A DNA stretch of 64,000 nucleotides from Ferruginibacter sp. GTDB taxonomy: Bacteria > Bacteroidota > Bacteroidia > Chitinophagales > Chitinophagaceae. Below the pieces are notes generated by a model. That model ran no database searches and was not told the DNA's origin. It worked only from the letters and a program-made list of their open reading frames with translations. Of this stretch, positions 17,455 through 27,014 are shown piece by piece. Position 1 is the stretch's first letter, and every line of letters begins with the position of its first letter. The DNA lies in assembly GCA_013141115.1 (NCBI GenBank), contig JABFRP010000002.1:1600647-1664646 (forward strand), read 5' to 3'. A program made the translations under genes and the position numbers.

Positions 17455-18849
17455 TTAAGCTTCTTTTTCCAGTTGCTCAATCGTTTTTTTTGCAGCAGCC
17501 AGGCGAATGGCTTTATTTTTCTCCACCAGTTTTTTTGTGGCCCAATGCTCTACTTTATGATGCAGTGGAACGAGTAATGCTGCAATACATACCAACGCCA
17601 GCAACATCAGCACAGGCGAGTGATGTGTTACTCTTTCTAAAAAAGGGTGCAGTAACAAGTTTAAAAATTCAAACACAATTAATAAAGCCAATACGCCAAA
17701 AAATTCTATTAGTTTGGTATTGGTAATAAAACTACGGCTGAGTAATAAATAAAGAGATAGTAAAATAATAATGCCAAGGGCAATTAATGCGTATTGGATG
17801 TTTTGTTGGCGTTCATCATCGGCTTTTATTTTTTCTGCTGCTACTTCCTGTTGCCGCAAATCTTCTTCAAAAGTCATTAACAATATTTGCTGATTGGTTT
17901 TATTGCTAGTTAATGAATCATTGGCTGTTTTTAAAATCTTTGCATATTTTAAAGTACTGTCGCAGTTTGTTTTTTCATAAATATCTGCTAGTAATTTTGC
18001 TGGTTTGCTGCTTAGGTAAAAGAGAGAAGTATTATTAACAGCGGCAATTGCTTTCTTTGCATAGAATACACAGGAGTCTGTTTGTTTAAATCGCTGATAA
18101 TGCTCTGCCAAACCATTATATAGCAGATTGAGATACCTGATATTAGAAGAGCCTTGGTATTGGTTGATAGACATATTAAAATAACTAACCGCAAGCTGTG
18201 CGTTACCTAGTTTGCTATGTACACCTCCAAGGTTTGTAAAAAGATAGCCACTATTTTTGTCAATAGTTTTTAACCGCACAAAAATTTCGTAAGCCCTTTG
18301 TGAATACATCAGCGATGAATCTAAATTATTGGTAGCCAGGTAAACAGCCCCCAGGTTTGAAGGGGCCCAGGCTTTAATTTGTTCATTGTTCCCCTTATCT
18401 GCATGTGCTGCTGATGATAGATAAATTTTTGCTGCCTTATCATACTCCTCTCTGTCCCTGTAAATATGTCCTGTTTGATTTTCGGCAAAAGCAAGTAGAG
18501 ACAGGTTGTTTGTTTTTTCCGCCGTAGCAATAGCTTTCAGGTGATAATCTAATCCTTTAATAGGGTTACCCAATAGCCGATAACCCTGACCCAAAAATGA
18601 ATAAGCAACCGTTTTTTCAACAGCACTGTTTTCGTTTTTTGATTGGTTCAGTATTTTTAATCCGGTTTCTATACACCATTGTGGATTGTTATTAATTTCA
18701 GTACCAATCATACTAATAAATAAATCAAATTTCTTGTCTTCATTTTTTTCTATGGCTACTTTTTGCAGAATGGAATCTACATTTGTTTTTTGTGCAAAAG
18801 CAGTTTGCATACTTGCAACAAAACAAAAGAGGGTTATTATTTTTTTCAT
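17455..18849 (-). CDS. TPR membrane protein
   Basis: A 464-residue protein. The start at 18849 gives MKKIITLFCFVASMQTAFAQ, a signal peptide. Tetratricopeptide-type helical repeats cover about residues 60-320. Three hydrophobic helices follow (about 360-380, 385-412 and 418-438), then a basic C-terminal helix ending in a coiled coil. The layout is like a TPR sensor kinase whose catalytic domain is missing: no H-box or ATPase motif is present. It lies 25 bases ahead of the acylase and 32 bases after the M20 gene, so is probably cotranscribed with both. Confidence 0.75.
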   Translation of the reverse strand: MKKIITLFCFVASMQTAFAQKTNVDSILQKVAIEKNEDKKFDLFISMIGTEINNNPQWCIETGLKILNQSKNENSAVEKTVAYSFLGQGYRLLGNPIKGLDYHLKAIATAEKTNNLSLLAFAENQTGHIYRDREEYDKAAKIYLSSAAHADKGNNEQIKAWAPSNLGAVYLATNNLDSSLMYSQRAYEIFVRLKTIDKNSGYLFTNLGGVHSKLGNAQLAVSYFNMSINQYQGSSNIRYLNLLYNGLAEHYQRFKQTDSCVFYAKKAIAAVNNTSLFYLSSKPAKLLADIYEKTNCDSTLKYAKILKTANDSLTSNKTNQQILLMTFEEDLRQQEVAAEKIKADDERQQNIQYALIALGIIILLSLYLLLSRSFITNTKLIEFFGVLALLIVFEFLNLLLHPFLERVTHHSPVLMLLALVCIAALLVPLHHKVEHWATKKLVEKNKAIRLAAAKKTIEQLEKEA

Positions 18850-18881
18850 AATCGGTTTAATTAGATCTTTATAAACTGTGA

Positions 18882-20330
18882 TCAATCCCTGTAATTTAAT
18901 GCCGGCTTTCTATCACCCAGTAATGCTTTGTATTGGTAATCGCCTTTAGAACTAATTAATTCTTCTTTTGCCTTTGTAATCAAAGCAGGATTTAAAAATA
19001 AATCGATTGCAGTGAAGCTTATTGTTTTTGCAGCCACCATCATTCCTTTAATACCAATATCGGTAGCGCCGCAGGCCACAGCCTGCCAGCTATGCCCGGT
19101 GGTGCCGGGTACCCAGGTGGCAGCAGACAAACCTACAGTGGGTACTGCATAACTTACATCTCCCACATCGGTTGAACCCTGATTTTTTTCTGTATGCAAT
19201 GCTTTAACCACAGCGGCCGAATCTATTGCAACAGTTTTATTGATTAAAGTAGATTGAATTTTTTTGGCATACGCTATTTCATCTGCGGTATATATTACGC
19301 CGCCCACTTTTTCTAAATTAATTTGCATGGCTGCAGCCAATGTTTTATTGATGAGCAGGTCGTGAGTGCCGCCAATAATTTCATAGTCCATTTTTGTATC
19401 GGTACCTAATGCTGCACCTTCGGCAGCTTTTGCTACCCTGTCGAAAATGCTTACTGCAAAGGCTCTTTCCGGATGTCGTACATAATAATAAACTTCGGCA
19501 AATTCGGGCACCACATTAGGGGCTTTGCCACCATTGGTAATTACATAATGAATACGGGTTTCCTGCGGAATATGTTCCCTCATCATGTTTACCATATGGT
19601 CCATCGCTTCCACGCCATCTAAAGCAGAACGCCCTTGCTCCGGCGAGCCGGCGGCATGCGAAGCAATACCGTAAAACCTGAACTTGGCCGATTTGTTGGC
19701 CAATGCGCTGGAATAGGTTACTGCATTATTATCATCGGGATGCCAGTGCAATACCACATCTACATTGTTGAACAAGCCTTCCCGTACCATATACACTTTG
19801 CCGCTGCCGCCTTCTTCGGCAGGGCAGCCAAATACTTTGATGGTGCCTTTTATTTTTCCTGCTTGCAGTAATTGCTTAATGGCTATACCGGCAGCAACAG
19901 AACCGGTACCAAATAAGTGATGGCCACAGGCATGTGCACTGGTTTTATTGGCAAGAGTTGTTTTAGCTGCAACACTATCCTGCGATAAACCCGGCAAAGC
20001 ATCGTACTCTGCCAAAATACCAATAACCGGCGATCCGCTACCGTAAGTGGCCACAAACGCAGTGGGCATACCGGCAACGCCTGCCTGTACCGTAAACCCA
20101 TTTTGCTGCAATGTATTTTGCAGCAGTGCCGAGCTTTTAATTTCTTTATAGCCCACTTCGGCATAGCCCCAAATATTCAACGCTATTTTTTTATAGTTAT
20201 CGTAACCCGATTGAATATTTTTGGCTGCTTCGGTTTTTAAACCTTCAGTCAATTTGTTAACAGCGTTTTTTTGTGCTATGCTATTGCTGCCGGTTACCAA
20301 TACAGCAATAGCGATAATAATTTTTTTCAT
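18882..20330 (-). CDS. M20-family amidohydrolase (AbgB-like)
   Basis: An exported zinc amidohydrolase of 482 residues; the start at 20330 gives MKKIIIAIAVLVTGSNSIAQ. M20D metal-site motifs are present: the HACGHH segment (H133, C135, H137/H138), CPAEEGG (E172/E173) and HWHPDD (H195, H197). The length and C-terminal GTTGHSW segment resemble aminobenzoyl-glutamate hydrolase subunit B and related N-acyl amino acid amidohydrolases. It would release an amino acid from an amide-linked substrate in the periplasm. It is in a tight minus-strand operon with the TPR protein and acylase. Confidence 0.85.
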   Translation of the reverse strand: MKKIIIAIAVLVTGSNSIAQKNAVNKLTEGLKTEAAKNIQSGYDNYKKIALNIWGYAEVGYKEIKSSALLQNTLQQNGFTVQAGVAGMPTAFVATYGSGSPVIGILAEYDALPGLSQDSVAAKTTLANKTSAHACGHHLFGTGSVAAGIAIKQLLQAGKIKGTIKVFGCPAEEGGSGKVYMVREGLFNNVDVVLHWHPDDNNAVTYSSALANKSAKFRFYGIASHAAGSPEQGRSALDGVEAMDHMVNMMREHIPQETRIHYVITNGGKAPNVVPEFAEVYYYVRHPERAFAVSIFDRVAKAAEGAALGTDTKMDYEIIGGTHDLLINKTLAAAMQINLEKVGGVIYTADEIAYAKKIQSTLINKTVAIDSAAVVKALHTEKNQGSTDVGDVSYAVPTVGLSAATWVPGTTGHSWQAVACGATDIGIKGMMVAAKTISFTAIDLFLNPALITKAKEELISSKGDYQYKALLGDRKPALNYRD

Positions 20331-20366
20331 ACTGATTAATTTGTACAATGATTTTACATTGGTTAA

Positions 20367-21281
20367 TTATTGTAAATGGTATTCTTTTTGTAAAAAGGCA
20401 ATCGTATTCTTTGCTTTTTCATTCAGTAAGTTCAACCTGGTGCTGATGATAATATTGCTGCCCTTAAGTTGGTTGATAATGAATGCAAGGTCTTGTTGTA
20501 AGGAAGGATCGTATGATCTTAAAGGAGGGTTATTGACGGGCTTATTAACATTATTAAATTCATCCAGCATGTCATCAAATACAAAAGGGTTAAATATCCG
20601 TGCAAGCACAGGGTCTGCAGCTCTTCTTTCAATTCGTTCATCTTCTATGTTTTGCAATATATAGTCCACTAGTTTTTGATAAGCAATAATGCTGTCGGCT
20701 GCGGCTTCTTTTCTTATCAACCGCAATGAGCCTGAGTATTTTAATTGGGTAATAGTTCTATCACTACTTTGAAAACGGGTTGTCCTTACCATAATTCTTG
20801 CCAGGTAATAGAGCTCATTTTCATAGCCTTTTATTTTTTGTTCTCTTAATAAATAAATCAGTGAGTCTAATTGATTCCGTTTTCTTTTTTGGAACAGTAA
20901 ATTTTTATTAATAGCACTAGTATCTACTTTAAGATCTTCAATAAATGTTTGTATAAATTTTTTCTCCCTGTCTTTTTCAATTTTATGCTCTAACTGATAC
21001 TCTGCCAAAAATCCGCAGAACACAGCCAGGAACAACATTAAAAATTCCCAGAAATACGATTTCCAGTTTTTTTTGTGATGGGGTGCTGCCGGGTCGTGGG
21101 CATGATGATGTACTTCCATATTTTCCGTTTCTGGTTTGTAGTTTATAGTTTGTGGTTGCTCAACTTCGGGAGTTGTTTGAGCAGGTACAATGGGTTCATC
21201 AGTTGAAGGGTTGCTCAACTGTTGCGGATTGTTTGGCGGCTTTGCATCCTCCGGAGTAGTGATGGGTTTGTTTTCTTCCAT
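20367..21281 (-). CDS. His-rich single-pass membrane protein, tandem paralogue A
   Basis: A 304-residue protein with a Pro/Thr/Gln-rich N-terminus (about 1-50), a His-rich block (EVHHHAHDPAAPHHKKNW, about 56-73), one transmembrane helix (about 77-95, FWEFLMLFLAVFCGFLAEY) and a long helical C-terminal domain. There is no signal peptide. It is a paralogue of the gene 3 bases upstream (21285-22238), with the strongest similarity in the His-block and membrane helix, also at DNA level. The topology recalls DUF6090-like proteins common in this family of bacteria, but I cannot assign a function. The His-block might bind metal; this is inference. Confidence 0.7.
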   Translation of the reverse strand: MEENKPITTPEDAKPPNNPQQLSNPSTDEPIVPAQTTPEVEQPQTINYKPETENMEVHHHAHDPAAPHHKKNWKSYFWEFLMLFLAVFCGFLAEYQLEHKIEKDREKKFIQTFIEDLKVDTSAINKNLLFQKRKRNQLDSLIYLLREQKIKGYENELYYLARIMVRTTRFQSSDRTITQLKYSGSLRLIRKEAAADSIIAYQKLVDYILQNIEDERIERRAADPVLARIFNPFVFDDMLDEFNNVNKPVNNPPLRSYDPSLQQDLAFIINQLKGSNIIISTRLNLLNEKAKNTIAFLQKEYHLQ

Positions 21282-21284
21282 GAT

Positions 21285-22238
21285 TTATTTAAAGGAATAT
21301 TCTTTTTTAATTATTTCAATAAGTCCCTTTGCCCGGGTTTGAAGTGTGTAACCCATACGGATATAAAATTTGATTGTTGACGAATAATAATGATAATTGA
21401 GTGATACGGTGTTTATATCCTTCGTATCAGTTGAAAGCAAATCTGGATTTATAGCCGGTTTGCCGATTGTTGTTTTTTGGCCGCCCAATGAAGTAGAAGT
21501 TGTAATTCTTGTACTCATCATTTGCTGAAACACATAGCTGTTAAACAACCGTGTATTTCCTTTGTGAATTTCATCCATTTTCAAACGCAGCAAGTCGATT
21601 TGATTGGCCAGCCACTGAAAGGATACATAATAAGCCCCGATGCTATCCAGCAATTCTTTGTTTTTTATATACCTGAGCAGTCCTGCAGTCTTAAGCTGGT
21701 CAAAAGATTTTGAGTTGGTATAATAATATCCAAGATTGGCAGTAACAGTTCTGGCTGCAAAATAAATTTCAGAAGTGTTTGTAATATCCGTGTGCAGCAT
21801 CTGAATTAATGAATCGGCCATCAGTGCACCATAGCTATTGCGGTCTGTTACCGAATCAAAAAGAGTGATATCTGATTGAAGGTCGGATAACATCGAGTTC
21901 AACTGTGTCTTCATTTCTTTTTTATGCAGCATACTTTCCCTGGTATTTTCAACATAAGCTCCCAATGACACAGCCAGGAACAACATTAAAAATTCCCAGA
22001 AATATCCTTTCCAATTTTTTTTGTGATGAGGCTCTGCAGGATTGTGGGCATGATGATGTACTTCCATTTCTTCGGTTTGTTGTTTGGGGTTTGTTGTTTG
22101 TGGTTCGGTTGCAACTGTCTCTTGGTTGGGCAAAGCCGTTGCTTCAACAGGAATTATTTCTTCCGGCTGTTGTCCGCTCTCGGGGCCCTGTGGGTCGCCT
22201 GTTGACTGTGGTCGTTTTATATTTTCTTCTTCACTCAT
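21285..22238 (-). CDS. His-rich single-pass membrane protein, tandem paralogue B
   Basis: A 317-residue protein with the same architecture as its neighbour: disordered Pro/Glu/Gln-rich N-terminus, His-rich block (EVHHHAHNPAEPHHKKNW, about 59-76), one transmembrane helix (WEFLMLFLAVSLGAYVE) and a helical C-terminal part. The C-terminal half has diverged while the block around the helix is nearly identical. The stop is 3 bases from the start of paralogue A, showing cotranscription. Confidence 0.7.
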   Translation of the reverse strand: MSEEENIKRPQSTGDPQGPESGQQPEEIIPVEATALPNQETVATEPQTTNPKQQTEEMEVHHHAHNPAEPHHKKNWKGYFWEFLMLFLAVSLGAYVENTRESMLHKKEMKTQLNSMLSDLQSDITLFDSVTDRNSYGALMADSLIQMLHTDITNTSEIYFAARTVTANLGYYYTNSKSFDQLKTAGLLRYIKNKELLDSIGAYYVSFQWLANQIDLLRLKMDEIHKGNTRLFNSYVFQQMMSTRITTSTSLGGQKTTIGKPAINPDLLSTDTKDINTVSLNYHYYSSTIKFYIRMGYTLQTRAKGLIEIIKKEYSFK

Positions 22239-22291
22239 GTTTTTGTACTGCTTTAATTTTTCAGGTAAAATCCTTCCTGTTTTATCTTCAA

Positions 22292-23614
22292 TTATTGTTT
22301 CTTCATTTCCACCTTATCGCCGTTACCAATAAACCATCCTTTTATCATCTTGCCTGTTTTATCAATTTCAAATTCAATAAAACGATCAGATTCATCTGCA
22401 TAAAAAAAGCGGGTTTTCGATTCGGGTTTTAATTCAATATCGGGTGAGCCATCCCGGTGGCGGTACAGTTTGCCTTCTTTTATAATTAATTCAATAGGGC
22501 CTGTTGCAATATATTTACCTACATAATTATTTAGTATAGCAGTATCTATTTTTATTTCTTTTGGAGTATAAGGTATTTGTACCGGCAGGTTAAACAGGAT
22601 GGAAGCCAATGCAGTACCCACCGATGTTGAGTTTGATCCGTTATTTGAAATAACTACCACACATAGATCATCATCCGGAAAATAACCGAGGTAAGATGCA
22701 AAGCCGGGAATACCACCATTATGCGATACCCGTTTGTGTTTTTTTAAACTATCGATGCCAATGCCATAACCATAATTGTCTTTATAAGGCGTTAACATTT
22801 TTTGGGTAGATGCTGCAGAAAGTACCTGGTTATTGTGCAGTGCTTTTGTCCACAGGTATAAATCATCCACAGTAGATACCATGGCACCAGCACTGTATGG
22901 GCCTTCCATCGAAATTTGTAGGGCATGCTGCCAAACATCCTGCTCGTTTTTGCTATAGCCTTTTGCACGGTAAGCTAAAACAGAATCAAGATTGTCTATC
23001 AACGTATTTTTAAGCCCCAGCTTTTTGATGATGTTTTCCAGCAGATAGGCATTGAATGTTTTACCCGAAGCTTTTTCAACAATTACGCCCAATAAAAAAT
23101 AACCTGAGTTACTGTATTTCCATTTTGTGCCGGGAGAAAAATCAAGCGGTTTATTTTTAAACAGTGCGATCATCGAATCGGTGGAAAGCGGCAATATTGC
23201 TTTTGGCCAAAACTCGGGCAGGTTGGTGTAGTTGGTAATACCTGAGGTATGATTAAGCAGCATGTGTATGGTAATGCTATCACCTTTGGGATAATCGGGA
23301 ATGTATTTAGTGAGTTTATCATCAATAGCCAGCTTACCCTGTTCGGCCAGTTGCAAAATACAGGCGGCGGTAAACTGTTTGGTAACAGAACCAATGCGAA
23401 ATTTAGTGTTTAAGGTATTGGGGATATTCCATTCCCTGTCGGCCATACCGAATGCTTTTTTATAAACCGGTTTTCCTTTTTGCATTACCAGCACTGTGCC
23501 ATTAAATTCTTTTATTTTAAATTCGGCCTGTGCATATTGATCGAGTAATGAGGGATAATTTTTTTGTGCCGTTATTGCCAGCGGTAATAAAAGCAGGAGG
23601 GTAATTCTTTTCAT
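22292..23614 (-). CDS. Beta-lactamase-like serine hydrolase (class C fold)
   Basis: An exported serine hydrolase of about 440 residues. The catalytic SxxK is SVTK (S76-K79), the YxN motif is YSN (167-169), and the third element is HNGG near residue 298. A C-terminal beta domain (about 350-440) follows. The start is taken at 23614 (MKRITLLLLL); an in-frame ATG three codons earlier (23623) is equally possible. Family members include D-aminopeptidases, esterases and beta-lactamases, so the substrate is open. It is paralogous to 27015-28433, including the C-terminal ELKPES-x-T-x-FFYAD segment, and sits 28 bases after a DUF418 gene. Confidence 0.87.
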   Translation of the reverse strand: MKRITLLLLLPLAITAQKNYPSLLDQYAQAEFKIKEFNGTVLVMQKGKPVYKKAFGMADREWNIPNTLNTKFRIGSVTKQFTAACILQLAEQGKLAIDDKLTKYIPDYPKGDSITIHMLLNHTSGITNYTNLPEFWPKAILPLSTDSMIALFKNKPLDFSPGTKWKYSNSGYFLLGVIVEKASGKTFNAYLLENIIKKLGLKNTLIDNLDSVLAYRAKGYSKNEQDVWQHALQISMEGPYSAGAMVSTVDDLYLWTKALHNNQVLSAASTQKMLTPYKDNYGYGIGIDSLKKHKRVSHNGGIPGFASYLGYFPDDDLCVVVISNNGSNSTSVGTALASILFNLPVQIPYTPKEIKIDTAILNNYVGKYIATGPIELIIKEGKLYRHRDGSPDIELKPESKTRFFYADESDRFIEFEIDKTGKMIKGWFIGNGDKVEMKKQ

Positions 23615-23642
23615 AATATTCATCTTTTACTTAGTTTAATGT

Positions 23643-24896
23643 TTATGATGCAGATATTTTTTTCATCGGTTGCCATTTTTTATAGGTGGCGCTTCGCCAC
23701 AGCCATTCCAGCGGCCCGTAGTTAAAATATTTTAGCCAGGTGGTGCTTATTATTATTTGTACAATAAATACCACTATGCCAAACAACGTATAATATACCG
23801 GCCCCACCTGCCCCAAATAGCCAAGGCCGGCACCTAAAAAAACAAAATTGCCAATAAGCGATTGCATGATGTAATTGCTAAAAGCCATTTTGCCCACGGG
23901 TGCAAATACGGATAATATTTTTTTACCGACAGTAGTTTGAAAACTGAGTATTAATAACGCAACGTAAGTCATAGCCAGTGGCACCACGCCAAACGCATAG
24001 GCCAGTGTTTGATAAAAGCCATTTATTTTTAAACCAAAATAGTCGCTTTCGTTTCCGGACATGTAATGAGCTAAAAAATAATTTGTAGGCAAGCCAACTA
24101 CCAATCCAAAAATAATAATGCCATACAATAATTTTTTATGCTGCATAATGTTTTTATAAAAATCAGAACGCCCCACTACATACCCAATTAAAAACATACC
24201 TAATACTTTTGGAATGCGGCTTACGAAAAATAAATACCCATAGCGAAAAAGGAAACCGGCTACATTTCCTTTAAATATATTCCACCAGTTACCATTTGCT
24301 AATAAATTTTTAAAGTCAGACTCGGATTTGGTGCCATTTAGTAAATGATCAACTGTTTCGCCGGTTTGAAATAAAATACCTGCTGGTGCATTTAACCATT
24401 GCCATTTCATTTTAGCAGCGTATAAAAGTATCGGCAGTAAAATGAGTATTACTCCTGTTATCAATAACGTTTTGTTACTAAATTTTCTAAACGGTAATAA
24501 TAAAAAACCCAGCATGGCGTAAAAGAAAACAATATCACCAGGCCATATCAATAAATGAATGGCACCCAGCAATAACATAAATACCAATCTTCTTTTTATG
24601 GTGGGAAGCGCATCTGTGCCTTTATCCAATCCTCTTTTTACCTGTAATGCAATACCCCAGCCAAACAACAAACTAAAGATGGAGTAAAATTTTCCTTCAA
24701 TAAACATTTGGTGCAGGTAAGTCATTTTATGATCCCATCCCGGTAATAGCATGGGGCCGGTTAAATGATCTCTTTCGCTATACCAGGCAAAGCCGCTGCC
24801 CAGGTTGGCAATAAAAATGCCCAGCACGGCAAAGCCCCGCAGCACATCCATAAAAATTTCTCTTTCGCTGGTTTTAACGGGAGCTAAGGTTTGCAT
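23643..24896 (-). CDS. DUF418-family multi-pass membrane protein
   Basis: A 417-residue inner-membrane protein with about ten hydrophobic helices. The N-terminal MDVLRGFAVLGIFIANL and the C-terminal FNYGPLEWLWR-x-x-TY are hallmarks of the YeiB/DUF418 family, related to acyltransferase-3-type membrane proteins. The function is not established. It is followed by a beta-lactamase-like hydrolase 28 bases away; pairing of membrane acyltransferase-like proteins and serine hydrolases recurs at 27015-30135. Confidence 0.85.
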   Translation of the reverse strand: MQTLAPVKTSEREIFMDVLRGFAVLGIFIANLGSGFAWYSERDHLTGPMLLPGWDHKMTYLHQMFIEGKFYSIFSLLFGWGIALQVKRGLDKGTDALPTIKRRLVFMLLLGAIHLLIWPGDIVFFYAMLGFLLLPFRKFSNKTLLITGVILILLPILLYAAKMKWQWLNAPAGILFQTGETVDHLLNGTKSESDFKNLLANGNWWNIFKGNVAGFLFRYGYLFFVSRIPKVLGMFLIGYVVGRSDFYKNIMQHKKLLYGIIIFGLVVGLPTNYFLAHYMSGNESDYFGLKINGFYQTLAYAFGVVPLAMTYVALLILSFQTTVGKKILSVFAPVGKMAFSNYIMQSLIGNFVFLGAGLGYLGQVGPVYYTLFGIVVFIVQIIISTTWLKYFNYGPLEWLWRSATYKKWQPMKKISAS

Positions 24897-25020
24897 GTTA
24901 GTTGGTTTCTGTCTATAAAAAGTAGCGGCAGGTTAAGGCAGATTTACATGGGATTGAACAAGGTTTTGTAAGATAATAAACTAAGTCGAAAATAATTTTA
25001 TTAACTCATTATGTTTATTA

Positions 25021-25473
25021 CTACTCCGCATTATTTACTTCTACCCAATACCCATCCGGATCTTGAAAAAAAATTTGCTTAACACCATCGGTGCGTATAT
25101 TAACAGTATTGGATTTGCCCGGCCAATCGGAGTAAGGAATTTTTAATTTTTGTAATCGTTGTACAAACGCATCAATATTTTTTGTTGCTAAACCCATGTG
25201 AATGGCTTTGTTTATAACCACCGGTTCTTTAATGATAGAAATCAAATGCAACTCTTTACCATCTGCCAGCACAAACCAACGGATGCCTTCTATTTTGGTA
25301 CGGTTAACAATTTCGGGCAGTTGCAATACTTTGCTGTAAAATTCAGCAGAACGGTTTACATCTTTTACCGACAAGGCTAAATGATTAAAAGAAAATTTAC
25401 TGGTTGCGCTGTCTTGTGCCTGCAGCAATGTGGTGCATAAAATGGCAATAAGTAGTAGCGATATTTTTTTCAT
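25021..25473 (-). CDS. Exported VOC (glyoxalase-like) protein
   Basis: A 150-residue protein with a signal peptide (about 1-20) and one vicinal-oxygen-chelate domain made of two beta-alpha-beta-beta-beta modules (about 28-148). Candidate metal ligands are H31 (FNHLAL), E74/H76 (KELHLI), H92 and E145 (YWVEV). A DPDGYWVEV end is typical. It may be a glyoxalase-type lyase, dioxygenase or binding protein; the exported form makes classical methylglyoxal detoxification less likely. Confidence 0.82.
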   Translation of the reverse strand: MKKISLLLIAILCTTLLQAQDSATSKFSFNHLALSVKDVNRSAEFYSKVLQLPEIVNRTKIEGIRWFVLADGKELHLISIIKEPVVINKAIHMGLATKNIDAFVQRLQKLKIPYSDWPGKSNTVNIRTDGVKQIFFQDPDGYWVEVNNAE

Positions 25474-25522
25474 AATTATAATTTTAAAGAGGGTTGTTAT
25501 TAATTAAAACCTACTTTACCTT

Positions 25523-26945
25523 TTACTGAGTCGAATATTTTTTTGAATTGTAACCCACACCGTTTTTAAAAACATATTGCAGCTTACGCAGGTCGCTGAT
25601 GTTTTTTGATGGGTCGCCGTCAATAATCAGTAAATCGGCATTTTTGCCTGCTTCAATAGTGCCGATAGTTTTATCAAAACCTAAACCAATGGCACCATGT
25701 AGTGTTGCAATTTTTATAGCTTGTAATGGCGTAAAGCCATCGGCTTCTACCAATAATTCTATTGCCCGCCAATTGCCATAACCGGCTATTATGCCGCCAT
25801 TACCTGTGGGATCGGTACCAACCGAAAGCAAGCCACCCATATCGTAAAACATTTTTTCCATTTTGGCAGCATTGGCATAAGCTTTATCATATACCGTTGG
25901 CCCCTTGGCCGATTTGGTTGTAGTAAGTCTTTGTAAATAAAAATCTCTTGTATCTGGCGACATAGCATTGAGTGCTTCCTGGTTGGGTTGCGGTTGTGTG
26001 GTAGTAGCTCCTTCAAATACGGCTAATGAAGAAGTGATACTCATTTTTTTATCTATCAAAAATTGAATGAATTGTTTTACGCTGTCACTGTTAATATCAA
26101 GATTGCTCAACGCATTATAAGAACTACCAGGGGAAGGTGGTGCATTTTCTTTTTTTGCCCATAGCAAAATCTGTACTGGCCATAAAGCCATGTTCTAAAT
26201 TATCCATGCCTAACGCAGCTGCTTCTTTGTAAGTAACAACATCTAAATGACCGGTTATTTTTAAATTTCTTTTATGTGCTGCATCAATAGCGGCTTTTAA
26301 TGTTGGTTTGTCAACAGCCATGTAGGCTTTAAAAGAAGTAAAGCCCTGATCGGCCCAATAGTTTACAAAAGCTGCCGCTTCGGCAGGTGTTTTATTTTCT
26401 TTCATTTGCGGAAACCGGGTCGACTTTCCTTCAATGTAAGGAGCAGTTAATTCCATATTGGGGCCGGGTAATAAACCGAGGTCAATATCTTTTTTTATGC
26501 GGATATCTGAGTAGGGTTCTACGCTGCCGCATGTTCGGATAGTGGTAGCACCTGCCGCAAGGTAAAGCCGGGGAAAAGTAAATGGCAGTTGTCTTAGATT
26601 AGCATAACGTGGTTCTATAGAATGTGCCGATATGTACATGTGTTCATGCAGCATCACCAAACCGGGCATAATGGCTTTGCCATTTAAATCAATAATAGTA
26701 GCACCATTGGGGATAGTAGCTTTTGCATCATCGCCTACCCAATTAATTTTGCCATTGCTAATGATAACTGTTTGATGAGCTGTAGCAGCATTGCCTTTGC
26801 CATCTATCAACAAGCCATTTTTAAAAACAGTAATTGAATCGTTGTACTCAATATACTTTTTTGTTTCATCGCTGAATTTGATTTGCGAAAAAGCAGGCGC
26901 TGCTAAAAAATAAGCGACAATAAAAAAGAGCAATTTTTTTTTCAT
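25523..26945 (-). pseudogene. Exported amidohydrolase, interrupted by a +1 frameshift
   Basis: Two overlapping frames encode consecutive halves of one protein. The N-terminal part starts at 26945 with a signal peptide (MKKKLLFFIVAYFLAAPAFSQ) and carries the metal-binding HEH (MPGLVMLHEHM) and the later GHLDVV and LEHGF segments. The frame then breaks in a run of seven T (26150-26156; AAAAAAA on the coding strand). The C-terminal part continues in another frame with GTDPTGNGG and the end DLLIIDGDPSKNI. Six A instead of seven restores a 473-residue imidazolonepropionase-like enzyme. The cause may be a sequencing/assembly error, a true recent mutation, or transcript slippage. Both halves look well conserved, so if a mutation it is recent. 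Confidence 0.85.
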
Positions 26946-27014
26946 GATTGTAATGTTGAAATGTATTGTAGTAATTTTTTTGATGACAGTAAAAATTTAA
27001 TTGTGTTTACTTTT

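Noticed and set aside
26140..26165. Programmed -1 ribosomal frameshift in the amidohydrolase (A AAA AAG-like tract)
   Set aside because: The tract is not in the phase needed for a -1 slip, and the required shift is +1 (or -2). An indel explains it more simply.
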